In this document: positions 7,499 to 15,109 of the stretch, one piece after another
How the letters are laid out: every line of letters begins with the position of its first letter
Position numbering within the stretch: the first letter of the stretch is position 1
Virus record (IMG/VR): IMGVR_UViG_3300037258_000670
Span: 1-25,927 of that record
Strand: one strand, 5' to 3'
Length of the DNA stretch: 25,927 nucleotides
Origin: a virus
Notes under the pieces: model-generated
Told to the model about the DNA's origin: nothing
Databases searched by the model: none
The model's input: only the letters and a program-made list of their open reading frames with translations
Made by a program: the position numbers and the translations under genes

Positions 7499-7948
7499 AT
7501 GGAATTTTCCGTCCAACTCGAAGGGCTGACTGGACTGGTTGAGAAGTTGAACCAGTCGCCGGCTATCGCGACACCGATTTTGCAGCGCGCCGTCGTTGCA
7601 TCGTCACTGGTGCTCGCGAAAAATACCAATGCCCGCACAGTGCCTATTCGAACGGGATTTTTGGTCAATCACTTTCAGTGGGTAGTCGGAAATCTCAAAG
7701 GTTGGTGGTATCCGACCGCATCCTACGCGCCACTTGTCGAGTTTGGCACCAAGCCCCATGTCATCCGGCCAAAGGATAAGCAAGCATTGTATTGGCCTGG
7801 AGCGGACCATCCAGTTCGCAGCGTCAACCATCCCGGCACCAAGGCAAACCCATATATGGAGCGTATACTTGCCGCAGCGACCGACGAAATCAACCAAAAG
7901 TTCGGCACCGCATTACAATCGATAATTCAGGCGCTCGCCGCCCAATAA
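7499..7948 (+). CDS. HK97 gp10-like head-tail joining protein
   Basis: The product is 149 aa from ATG 7499, 2 nt after the previous stop. The gp10-family pattern is visible: GLVEKLNQSPAIATPILQRAV, VPIRTGFLVNHF, YAPLVEFGTKPHVIRPK, and NPYMERILAAATDEINQKF. Members act in the head-tail interface or tail completion of siphophages, and position after the connector fits. No Shine-Dalgarno sequence; translation is probably coupled. Confidence 0.82.
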   Translation: MEFSVQLEGLTGLVEKLNQSPAIATPILQRAVVASSLVLAKNTNARTVPIRTGFLVNHFQWVVGNLKGWWYPTASYAPLVEFGTKPHVIRPKDKQALYWPGADHPVRSVNHPGTKANPYMERILAAATDEINQKFGTALQSIIQALAAQ

Positions 7949-7949
7949 C

Positions 7950-8483
7950 GTGTCACAGGAAATTGCGGGAGCAGAATACGGGGGATATGACAGCTCGAGC
8001 AACATCGCGCCGGCCTCGACGCTTGGCGGCTCGCTCGCGCAAAACATCAAGCGCGAAATCGTGCTCAACCTCAACGCTTTGATAAAAGCGGGCGTGCTGA
8101 ATTCTGTCCTGGAGCTCGATTACGGCAAAGACCCCACGACCATCGAACCGCCATCGGGCTATCCGTTCGCGCTCGTCGGCATGCCGACGGTTATGTCAGA
8201 CTACGAAGACCAAGCAACGAACCGAAGAACCTACCGCTTCGACACCCTCATCGTGACATCGTACGAGGCACTAGCCGACCAGACAGAAGGTGTTGAGTTC
8301 ATCCTCGACGCGGTGCTCAATCAGTTCGACAACAACTTCACCCTCGCGGGAGCCGCGATAGCCACCGTCTTACCCGTAGAGATTATGACGATGCCAGTAT
8401 CCACAGCGACCAAGGCTTTGGTGTGTTTTCTGGTAACATTGAAATGTCAGACACTTTTCGAAATAACAAATCCAACCCCATGA
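7950..8483 (+). CDS. Probable tail terminator / tail completion protein
   Basis: The product is 177 aa starting at GTG 7950, 1 nt after the previous stop. After a low-complexity N-terminus it has an alternating helix/strand core: REIVLNLNALIKAGVLNSVLELDYGKDP, RRTYRFDTLIVTSY, GVEFILDAVLNQF, and a final strand pair ending LVTLKCQTLFEI. This matches the shape of terminator proteins that cap the tail tube in siphophages. The place between gp10-like and tail tube genes is the expected one. The call rests mainly on order and fold-like pattern. Its 3' end overlaps the next gene. Confidence 0.65.
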   Translation: MSQEIAGAEYGGYDSSSNIAPASTLGGSLAQNIKREIVLNLNALIKAGVLNSVLELDYGKDPTTIEPPSGYPFALVGMPTVMSDYEDQATNRRTYRFDTLIVTSYEALADQTEGVEFILDAVLNQFDNNFTLAGAAIATVLPVEIMTMPVSTATKALVCFLVTLKCQTLFEITNPTP

Positions 8484-8692
8484 TTGAACAACCTGCTCAA
8501 AACAAAATGATGACCTCGGCGCCCAGCGAAAAGGCGGGATTTCACTTCTCTGGCGATGGCATTTGGCGTCCTGCATACATCTGGGCGGAGCACATTGAAG
8601 CCGCGACGAAAGAGTGGCTCAAAACGCGCAAATCAATCACCCCTATGCCCGAGCAATCCACAGCCCCCGTGGACACGGAGAATAAAGAGTAA
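8444..8692 (+). CDS. Unknown small protein before tail tube gene
   Basis: The product is 82 aa from ATG 8444; ATG 8480 or an upstream GTG at 8423 are alternatives. It overlaps the end of the terminator gene by 40 nt in another frame. The centre, FSGDGIWRPAYIWAEHIEAATKEWLKTRKSI, is aromatic and helical; both ends are polar and low complexity. No known motif. Position suggests a tail accessory. Confidence 0.55.
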   Translation: MSDTFRNNKSNPMIEQPAQNKMMTSAPSEKAGFHFSGDGIWRPAYIWAEHIEAATKEWLKTRKSITPMPEQSTAPVDTENKE

Positions 8693-8703
8693 ACTACAGC
8701 TAT
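8690..8703 (+). promoter_or_regulatory. -10-like box TAAACT before ATG 8704 (leaderless start)
   Basis: TAAACT at 8690-8695 plus 8 nt (ACAGCTAT) leads directly into ATG 8704. It overlaps the stop codon of the upstream gene. The spacer nearly equals that before ATG 1296. Confidence 0.45.
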
Positions 8704-9894
8704 ATGAAAGGCATCGGCAGACTTATACAGGTGGGGGTGGCGAAAGAGACTACGCGTGGCACAGCGATAAGTTCGGCCGCATTTTGGAACCCTTGGAACG
8801 ATTTAACTCTCGACGAAAAGAAAGAGTTTGCCGTTGACTCTCAGGCCTATGGCGTCATCGAAGACAGCGTCAATCTCACGCAAACAAAAAAATGGTCGCA
8901 AGGTTCACTTGCCGGAAACGTGCTTGACCAGAGTTTTGGCCTCATTCTCTATTCGATGTTCGGCACGCTCACCTCGCACTCGGCGCACTCCGGTGAGACT
9001 GTTGTCTATGACAACATCTTTAACGTCGGTGAGAGCGCACAACACCAATCGCTGACGCTTTTCTTGCATGACCCGCTCGCAGGCGTGGATTATTCTTATG
9101 CGAACGGTGTCGTAGAGAAGCTGGAGATAAACGCCGTCCTCAAGCAATTCGTCAATTTCAATGCAACCATCAAAGCACTTTCTGGTGCAGCGCAGAGCAC
9201 CTTTTCCCCATCAACCACGACGGAGAACCGATTTGTTCCACAATATCTTGCTGCGAAATTCGCGCTCAACTCTGCCGGCCTTGCAGGAACGCTTACCGCA
9301 ACCGGTACTGCGGCAAGCACCGTCCACGTCACGGCATGCAGCATCAATCCGCAAACCAACCTGAAAGTAGGCATGGGAGTGACCGGCACGAACATCCCCA
9401 CGAACACGACCATCGCAAAAATTGTCAGCGCAACTGCTTACGACCTTTCAGCAGCAACGACCGGCGCCATTGGCACGCAAACATTCACACCGGTAGCAAT
9501 TCCTCTCAAAAGCGCGAAGCTCACCATCAATGCGAGCGTTGAGGACCAGGATGTTCTCGGCAATCTCAATCCGGCCGACTTCCTCAACAAGGAATTTTCG
9601 GTCGAGGCGACGATGGAATGTATCTGGCAAAACGAAAGCGACTTCAAGGCACAGTTCATGGGGCCGTACCCACTTTCTATCCAGCTCGACTTCAAAAACA
9701 CGGATGTCACCATTGGCAGTACCACCAACCCCGAGCTCATCTTCACCATGTACAAATGCACCATCCAGGAACTCGGTCGCCCATTTAAGGTAAAGGATTT
9801 GGTCTACCAAACAATCAAAGTGAAGGCAGTGTACTCCGTCTCTGACACGACGATGATTACCTCAACCCTCACGAATACGGTGAACGGCTATTAG
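8704..9894 (+). CDS. Major tail tube protein with inserted Ig-like domain
   Basis: The product is 396 aa. The N-terminus GRLIQVGVAKETTRGTAISSAAFWNPW and later QGSLAGNVLDQSFGLILYSMFG, VEKLEINAVLKQFVNFNATIKALSG and FKNTDVTIGSTTNPELIFTMYKC resemble siphophage tail tube proteins that polymerise on the tape measure. Residues about 192-264 are an insertion (VGMGVTGTNIPTNTTIAKI, then YDLSAATTG) of the same type as in the connector. Such domains may decorate the tail surface. Tail tube assignment is from pattern plus position before the chaperone and tape-measure genes. Confidence 0.82.
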   Translation: MKGIGRLIQVGVAKETTRGTAISSAAFWNPWNDLTLDEKKEFAVDSQAYGVIEDSVNLTQTKKWSQGSLAGNVLDQSFGLILYSMFGTLTSHSAHSGETVVYDNIFNVGESAQHQSLTLFLHDPLAGVDYSYANGVVEKLEINAVLKQFVNFNATIKALSGAAQSTFSPSTTTENRFVPQYLAAKFALNSAGLAGTLTATGTAASTVHVTACSINPQTNLKVGMGVTGTNIPTNTTIAKIVSATAYDLSAATTGAIGTQTFTPVAIPLKSAKLTINASVEDQDVLGNLNPADFLNKEFSVEATMECIWQNESDFKAQFMGPYPLSIQLDFKNTDVTIGSTTNPELIFTMYKCTIQELGRPFKVKDLVYQTIKVKAVYSVSDTTMITSTLTNTVNGY

Positions 9895-9929
9895 TCTGAC
9901 AAGTGACTTGCGCGTTTTTGTAGCCGTTG

Positions 9930-9943
9930 TACAGTAGTGACAT
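9930..9943 (+). promoter_or_regulatory. -10-like box TACAGT before ATG 9944 (leaderless start)
   Basis: TACAGT at 9930-9935 is 8 nt before ATG 9944. TTGCGC at 9908-9913 gives a 16-nt spacer as a weak -35. Confidence 0.45.
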
Positions 9944-10075
9944 ATGATACTGATATTTGGTCTCGTTGCAGCAGGTGGTTTATTCCTATTGGGCACTGGC
10001 ATTTTGGCGCTTGCATGGCTCCTTGTCTTCGGGTTTTCACATGTTAAGAGGCTTATGCGCATGAAGGTATGGTAG
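9944..10075 (+). CDS. 43-aa single-pass membrane protein
   Basis: The product is 43 residues. One long hydrophobic helix (ILIFGLVAAGGLFLLGTGIL and onward to about residue 30) is followed by a basic tail (HVKRLMRMKVW). It fills the gap between tail tube and chaperone genes. Its last codons overlap the next start (ATGGTAG), suggesting coupling. It could be a small holin-like or inner-membrane protein. No homologue recognised. Confidence 0.6.
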   Translation: MILIFGLVAAGGLFLLGTGILALAWLLVFGFSHVKRLMRMKVW

Positions 10076-10410
10076 ACCGACAAAATCGAGAGTTCACGAC
10101 TCCCTTGGGCACGAAAGTCGTGCTGCGAACCTACCTCACCGGCCGCGAGTCTGCTGAGCTCAAAAACATCATGCTCGGGTCACTAAAGATGACCGTGAGT
10201 GACCTGGAAAGTAAGAAGGTGGACATGGGCGGTCTTTCCGGTTCGGTACTTGCGGAGCAGGAGCGCAAGACGCTCGAGTTCCTTATCGTCTCAGTCAACG
10301 GTGACGTTGAAAGTCCCGTAGAAAAACTGCTCGACCTGCCATCACCAGAATACGACGCGGTGCTCAAAGAAATCGAAACAATAAAAAACCCTACGACGCC
10401 GGAGAAGTAA
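10069..10410 (+). CDS. Tail assembly chaperone, short form (gpG-like)
   Basis: The product is 113 aa from ATG 10069, overlapping the stop of the 43-aa gene. Lambda gpG-like proteins bind the tape measure and recruit tail tube subunits. The pattern fits: FTTPLGTKVVLRTYLTGRESAELKNIM, an acidic/helical centre, and VEKLLDLPSPEYDAVLKEIETIK. The gene lies between tail tube and tape measure, where gpG/gpGT genes always lie. Near its 3' end it carries a slippery heptamer, and a second frame continues past its stop. Confidence 0.8.
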   Translation: MVDRQNREFTTPLGTKVVLRTYLTGRESAELKNIMLGSLKMTVSDLESKKVDMGGLSGSVLAEQERKTLEFLIVSVNGDVESPVEKLLDLPSPEYDAVLKEIETIKNPTTPEK

Positions 10411-10595
10411 GGGCGAGCTGGCACAGATACTTTTCAAACGGCGCAGTCGAATGGGATATCCAGCTCATTGCCATCCTCTGCAAAGAGATGAGCTGGGAAT
10501 ACGAAACATACCTGTCTCAGCCGACATGGTTCATCACCATGCTCTTGGAGTTGCTGAGAGCGGAGGCCCATGAAGCGAACGCTCGAAACGCATAA
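10069..10595 (+). CDS. Tail assembly chaperone, -1 frameshift form (gpGT-like)
   Basis: The predicted product joins 10069-10389 with 10389-10595, about 175 aa. After slippage the -1 frame reads PYDAGEVRASWHRYFSNGAV, then helical WDIQLIAILCKEM and SQPTWFITMLLELLRAEAHE, ending at TAA 10593. In lambda and many siphophages the T extension recruits tail tube protein to the gpG-coated tape measure. The extension has no good start codon of its own at its 5' end and is continuous from the slippery site. That makes frameshifting the most economical reading. Confidence 0.75.
10383..10389 (+). promoter_or_regulatory. -1 frameshift slippery site A AAA AAC
   Basis: In the reading frame of the 10069 gene the bases read A AAA AAC, a canonical X XXY YYZ heptamer. 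The -1 frame is open from here to TAA 10593-10595 and encodes a W/L-rich helical extension. Confidence 0.75.
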
Positions 10596-10628
10596 TCCCC
10601 ACGAGGCATTGTCCCGCGAGCCGTAGCG

Positions 10629-10641
10629 TACAATGGGGCTA
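10629..10641 (+). promoter_or_regulatory. -10 box TACAAT before ATG 10642 (leaderless start)
   Basis: TACAAT at 10629-10634 plus 7 nt leads into ATG 10642. The upstream in-frame ATG at 10633 overlaps the box, so 10642 is the preferred start. TTGTCC at 10609-10614 could be a -35 but the spacer is only 14 nt. Confidence 0.55.
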
Positions 10642-12810
10642 ATGTCTGAGTCGCAGCTCCAAATCGTCATCAGTGTCATCAATAACGCGGCTGGGCAGCT
10701 CGCGGAGGTGGGCACCCAGCTCTCCGCGCTCGCCGAAGAAACCGCCGCCGATGCGTCGGATATGTCCGCGAGCATGAGCGGCGCGGCCACGTCGATGACC
10801 GACAGTCTCACCTCGGCCGAGGACGCGGTGGTCGCAGCCGCCGAAGCGTCTCTGTCCCAGTGGACAGACGCTGCCGAAGGGATCGCCACGGCGGTGGAAG
10901 ATGCTACCCCGACCATAGACGAGGCGTTCAACAGCCTTGCGGAGACGAACGCCGCCGCCGCCGCACGGGTGCAGGCGGCATGGGCCGAGGACGCGGCCTC
11001 GATGGAAGCCGACTTGGCCAGTGCCCTCAATGGCGTTGACGAAGATTTTGATAAAACAGCCGAGGTTGCTTCGACGGCGGCCGGAGAGATGGAGTCGAGC
11101 GTTAGCTCAGTTGGCGGGAAAATCCAGGCCGTCGGCATCCAGCTTGGCATACTTGGAGCGGCGTTCGCCGCCCCCGCAGTCGAAGCAGTGAAGGCGGCCG
11201 GCGACCAAACCGATGCCTTCGACCAGCTCGGCAACACGGTAAAGAATGTCTATGCCTCGGCCTCAGCCCCTACGGCCGGACTTGCAACCGAAGTCGCCGA
11301 CCTCACGGCGAAAATAAATACAGAGAAGGCGACCATCGCCGAAGCGGCGGCCGGTTTGCAAAAATGGACCGGCACGACGGCCGAGGTGGCCGCCAATCAT
11401 GAGAAAGCCGCCGCCTCCATCCAGACCGCGCAGGTCAACCTACAGAAATATCAACAACAGCTCGACCAGCTTACCCAGTCAGAGCAGCTCGTCGGAGGGT
11501 CGGTAGCTGATACCACCGCCCAGTTCGAGGCAGCGGCACGGGCGAACACCAATCTTGGCTTCACTGCCTCGGACAGCGCCAATGCGCTCCAGTTCCTATT
11601 CGCCTCGACCAACAGCGTTTCGGAGACCATGAGCGCCTACCAGGACGCCATGGACCTCGCGCGCGCGAAGAACATCGACCTGAACACTGCCAGCAACGAC
11701 GTCATCCAGGCCATGAACGGCCAGGGCCGCGCGCTGCGGGACCTTGGCGTGAATGTCGCGGACGGGCTCTCAGGCCAAACCGCCCTTGCCGCAATACAAG
11801 CAAAAGTAGCCGGCTCGGCCGAAGATGCGGCTACCCATGGTCTGGGACCGTACAACGTCGCTACTGCCAATCTCAACAAAGCCATGGCCGATTTTGGCAC
11901 AACGGTCCTGCCTTTGCTCGCTTCATTCCTGGAATACCTTAGCGAGATAATCACCAAAGTAGACGGTTGGGCGCAGGCGCACCCAAAGCTCGCCGAAGCA
12001 CTGCTTATCTTCTCGGGCTTACTCGGCGGCATTCTCATTATTCTGGGAGCGGTTCTCGTGCCGTTCGGTCTGCTCATCATCGGTATCGAGGCGTTCAACA
12101 CCGCGCTCATCGCGCTCAACGTCACTATGTTCGCCGCGATTGGCGCGACCCTGCTGTATGTCGCGGCGTTCGTTGCTATTGTCGCTATCGTCGCGCTCAT
12201 CATCGTCTACCACCAGCAAATCATGGCTGCAATCAAGGCCGCCTGGGACTGGATAATCAATGAAGTGTCCAACGCCATGCTGGCAGCTTATAACGCGGTC
12301 GATGGCGGCCTGAAAAACATAAACAAAACCTGGACTGATATTTGGAACGGTGTCGTGTCTTTCCTCGGCACCATTTGGAATGACATAGGCGCGGCAGTGC
12401 AGAAAGGTATCAATTTTGTCGAGGGCATCATCAACAACTTCGCCACCACCATCCAAGGCATCTACAATAAAATAATGGCGCCCATCAATGCCATCACGGG
12501 CGCTGTCTCGAGCGTGTCAGGCGGAGTTGGCGGCGTACTTGGGGGAGCTATCAAAGCCTTCGCGTCGGGAGGCATCGTGAACGGGCCAACCCTCGCTCTG
12601 GTCGGAGAAGCCGGGCCAGAAGCTATCATCCCCCTTTCGGCTTTCAGCGGTGGCTCATCACTCGCGGGCGGCGGTGGCACGGGCAGTGGTGGAAACATTG
12701 TCGTGAACATCAATGGTGGTAGCTACCTCGACTCTCAAGGAGCCACGATGATCGCAAACGCGCTCGCTACCCAAATCCAACGACAACTCCGGCTCAAAAA
12801 CTATGCATAA
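10642..12810 (+). CDS. Tape measure protein
   Basis: The product is 722 aa from ATG 10642. It is Ala-rich and helical. Coiled coil is likely near residues 222-286. A run of hydrophobic helices lies at about residues 453-530 (LLIFSGLLGGILIILGAVLV and following), and a second amphipathic block follows. The C-terminus contains GGIVNGPTLALVGEAGPEAI, a hallmark of tape measure proteins. It sets tail length and may pass through the host membrane during DNA entry. At about 720 aa it predicts a rather short tail, using the usual rule that length scales with this protein. Confidence 0.92.
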   Translation: MSESQLQIVISVINNAAGQLAEVGTQLSALAEETAADASDMSASMSGAATSMTDSLTSAEDAVVAAAEASLSQWTDAAEGIATAVEDATPTIDEAFNSLAETNAAAAARVQAAWAEDAASMEADLASALNGVDEDFDKTAEVASTAAGEMESSVSSVGGKIQAVGIQLGILGAAFAAPAVEAVKAAGDQTDAFDQLGNTVKNVYASASAPTAGLATEVADLTAKINTEKATIAEAAAGLQKWTGTTAEVAANHEKAAASIQTAQVNLQKYQQQLDQLTQSEQLVGGSVADTTAQFEAAARANTNLGFTASDSANALQFLFASTNSVSETMSAYQDAMDLARAKNIDLNTASNDVIQAMNGQGRALRDLGVNVADGLSGQTALAAIQAKVAGSAEDAATHGLGPYNVATANLNKAMADFGTTVLPLLASFLEYLSEIITKVDGWAQAHPKLAEALLIFSGLLGGILIILGAVLVPFGLLIIGIEAFNTALIALNVTMFAAIGATLLYVAAFVAIVAIVALIIVYHQQIMAAIKAAWDWIINEVSNAMLAAYNAVDGGLKNINKTWTDIWNGVVSFLGTIWNDIGAAVQKGINFVEGIINNFATTIQGIYNKIMAPINAITGAVSSVSGGVGGVLGGAIKAFASGGIVNGPTLALVGEAGPEAIIPLSAFSGGSSLAGGGGTGSGGNIVVNINGGSYLDSQGATMIANALATQIQRQLRLKNYA

Positions 12811-12813
12811 AAT

Positions 12814-14439
12814 ATGGGACCGACTATCGCATCCTCGCAGATAACCGTTCTCGACGGCGCGAACGACATCACCAGCCTCATCGACTGGACGACTTTTGAC
12901 CTCACGATGGTGCTCACCAAGGAGAAGGGCGGTCTTCTCTTTGACGTTATGGTGCCGCAGGCGCCCACACTGCCGACACACATGCCGTCGTTGTCGGACA
13001 CAATCAGCGTCTACTATACGATTTTTGACAGCGCAGGGAACCCGACCGTACGTCAGATATTCGGCGGGACAGTCATCACGCTCGAGCAAGTCATCGATGG
13101 CGGAGTGTTGCAGCGCTATCATGTTACCTGCCAGGACTGGGGCTATGTGCTGGACTCCAAGCTCGTAAAAAAGACGTACGCCCAGATGGACCCGGCCGAC
13201 ATCGTCGCCGACATCATCGCAAACTTCTGTCCGGCAGGATTTACAACCAACCATGTGCAACGCGGCAATTTTCTCGTCTCACTCATTCAGTTCAACTATC
13301 AGCAGCCCAGCAAAGCGCTTGAGAGTTTAGCCAAGCAAATAGGATGGGACTGGTATATCGACCCTTTGAAAGATGTTCACTTCTTCTTCGCCGACACCTC
13401 AACTGGCTCGACGGAAACCAATCCCGCTCCGTTCGCAATTGATGATAGCGCCGGCAATTTGGAGTGGCCCACGTTGGACGTGACTGTCGACCTCTCCAAT
13501 ATGAAAAACAGCGTCTTCGTGGTTGGAGGCTCATATACGAAGATCTTCGCACTCGACCCTATCCCTCCTGAGCTCGCGCCCGTGGACGTCTACACCAGCG
13601 TCGCGGGAACGTTCGTCTACCCCCTCGCCTACCCCTACGATGAAAGCACCCTGACGGTGACGCTGGCGGGGGTGGGACAAGCAATCGGAACTGACCTGAC
13701 AACCGACCCGGCGACGGTGCAGGTGCTCTACAACGACACCGGACGGTTCATCCGCTTCACGACCGACCCCGGTGCTGGAAATCAAATCATCGTGCAAGGG
13801 GACGCCAAAGTGCCAATCCTCGCGCATGTTTCAAACCCCGCCGCAGTCACAGAATTTGGCGAATACCAGGACGTGATAGTCGACTCCAACATTCTTTCAG
13901 TTCAGCAGGCGCAGGCACGCGCGCAAGCCGAAATCATACAGTTCGGCCACCCCGTCTATGACGTGAAGTTCAGTACCATCTCACCGCTCTCGAACCTTCT
14001 GTTCATTGGTCAAACCATCAAGCTCAACTCGGTAAAGTTTGGAGTATCCAACTATCCACTCGTCATTCGCCGTATCGAATGCGTTGCAAGGACTCCGACC
14101 CAGCTTGAATATCAAGTCGAAGCGATGGGTTCGGATACTGTGACGTTCACCGACATCATGCTCACGCTTTTGCAGCAGACCAGCGGTCAGACGCAAACAG
14201 GCGCAAGCACGGTGCTGCAAGTCCTGCTTCCGTTCAATGAACAGCTCCTCGTTCTCGACACCGTTGAAGCGGTCGGCACGTTTGGTCCGTATGTGTGGGG
14301 ACCAACCGCGAGTCCGGGCCAAAGTGTCGAAGGCGGCTCCGGATACGGCTCATTCGGATACGGCAGTTCGTCAGTCGCGGGAATTGAGCCCGTTGCAGAA
14401 CAGCCGGAGGCTACCTGGGGATTTTTCACGTGGCGATAG
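12814..14439 (+). CDS. Baseplate hub / tail tip protein
   Basis: The product is 541 aa, 3 nt after the tape measure stop. It shows a hub-type beginning with ITVLDGANDITSLIDW, FGGTVITLEQVIDG and YHVTCQDWGYVLDSKLVKKT, then helical ADIVADIIANFCP and ALESLAKQIGWDWYIDPLKD. Further on are QAQARAQAEIIQFG and IGQTIKLNS, as in gp27/Tal-like hub proteins. The C-terminal about 50 residues are Gly/Ser/Tyr-rich (GGSGYGSFGYGSSS) and flexible. The hub closes the tail tube and connects it to receptor-binding proteins. Order after the tape measure supports this. Confidence 0.75.
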   Translation: MGPTIASSQITVLDGANDITSLIDWTTFDLTMVLTKEKGGLLFDVMVPQAPTLPTHMPSLSDTISVYYTIFDSAGNPTVRQIFGGTVITLEQVIDGGVLQRYHVTCQDWGYVLDSKLVKKTYAQMDPADIVADIIANFCPAGFTTNHVQRGNFLVSLIQFNYQQPSKALESLAKQIGWDWYIDPLKDVHFFFADTSTGSTETNPAPFAIDDSAGNLEWPTLDVTVDLSNMKNSVFVVGGSYTKIFALDPIPPELAPVDVYTSVAGTFVYPLAYPYDESTLTVTLAGVGQAIGTDLTTDPATVQVLYNDTGRFIRFTTDPGAGNQIIVQGDAKVPILAHVSNPAAVTEFGEYQDVIVDSNILSVQQAQARAQAEIIQFGHPVYDVKFSTISPLSNLLFIGQTIKLNSVKFGVSNYPLVIRRIECVARTPTQLEYQVEAMGSDTVTFTDIMLTLLQQTSGQTQTGASTVLQVLLPFNEQLLVLDTVEAVGTFGPYVWGPTASPGQSVEGGSGYGSFGYGSSSVAGIEPVAEQPEATWGFFTWR

Positions 14440-14442
14440 TGC

Positions 14443-14454
14443 TACAATATCGGT
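14443..14454 (+). promoter_or_regulatory. -10 box TACAAT before ATG 14455 (leaderless start)
   Basis: TACAAT at 14443-14448 is preceded by TGC (extended -10) and followed by 6 nt, then ATG 14455. No Shine-Dalgarno sequence. Confidence 0.55.
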
Positions 14455-15060
14455 ATGAAATCGCGTGAAGGTTTGCGTCTATCGGGCAAAATTACAATCA
14501 ACACCTATCGCGCGAGAATGGTGGAGGCCGTGACACCATTCCTTGAACATATTAAGTTTCTTCAGAGGCTCCCAAACGGTGCAGCAAAGCAGGAAATCCT
14601 CTCACTTCGAAAAACAATTGCAGACCTGAGGGCTTATCATTTCATCGGCACCGCCGTCGAATGCCCCAACCTCATCATGGACAGCCCTGGCTACGGGCTT
14701 GACCTTGTTATTCAACGTCTCGTCGGCATCAATACCTACTCTCTCAATCTCGGTTTCATAGAATTAGGGACAGGGACAACTCCTCCGACCGTCAATGATA
14801 CGGGTCTTACCACACCGGCGGTCCGACTCGCGGTTTCGTATCAGGAAGACTACGGCGCGACGGACGCCATCGTTCAGGCCTACGTATCCGATGCGGGACT
14901 TCCGAATGGAACCTACACTGAAATCGGCACATTCGTAGACGGCGACTCGACTATCGGGACTGGGCAGATATTCAATCACGCACTCTTCCTACCATCTTAC
15001 ACAAAGGTGTCGGGTCAAGATTCCACGATTGAAGTAGACATAGGCATCATGAATTCCTGA
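14455..15060 (+). CDS. Tail-associated structural protein of unknown role
   Basis: The product is 201 aa. A basic helical N-terminus (residues 1-60) is followed by a beta-rich domain: LGFIELGTGTTPPTVNDTGL, then VRLAVSYQEDYGATDAIVQAYVS and GTYTEIGTFVDGDSTIGTG. Similar GTGTTPPTVNDTGLxTP segments are common in phage tail proteins next to fibres. Location between hub and collar/fibre protein suggests a baseplate or fibre-attachment part. No catalytic motif. Confidence 0.6.
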   Translation: MKSREGLRLSGKITINTYRARMVEAVTPFLEHIKFLQRLPNGAAKQEILSLRKTIADLRAYHFIGTAVECPNLIMDSPGYGLDLVIQRLVGINTYSLNLGFIELGTGTTPPTVNDTGLTTPAVRLAVSYQEDYGATDAIVQAYVSDAGLPNGTYTEIGTFVDGDSTIGTGQIFNHALFLPSYTKVSGQDSTIEVDIGIMNS

Positions 15061-15095
15061 GTGTGGATAGTCGACCGAGCTCGCACGCAATCCGC

Positions 15096-15109
15096 TATAA
15101 TGCTGGTAT
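15096..15109 (+). promoter_or_regulatory. -10 box TATAAT before ATG 15110 (leaderless start)
   Basis: A perfect TATAAT at 15096-15101 is followed by 8 nt and ATG 15110. A weak -35-like TCGACC lies at 15071-15076 (19-nt spacer). Confidence 0.6.
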
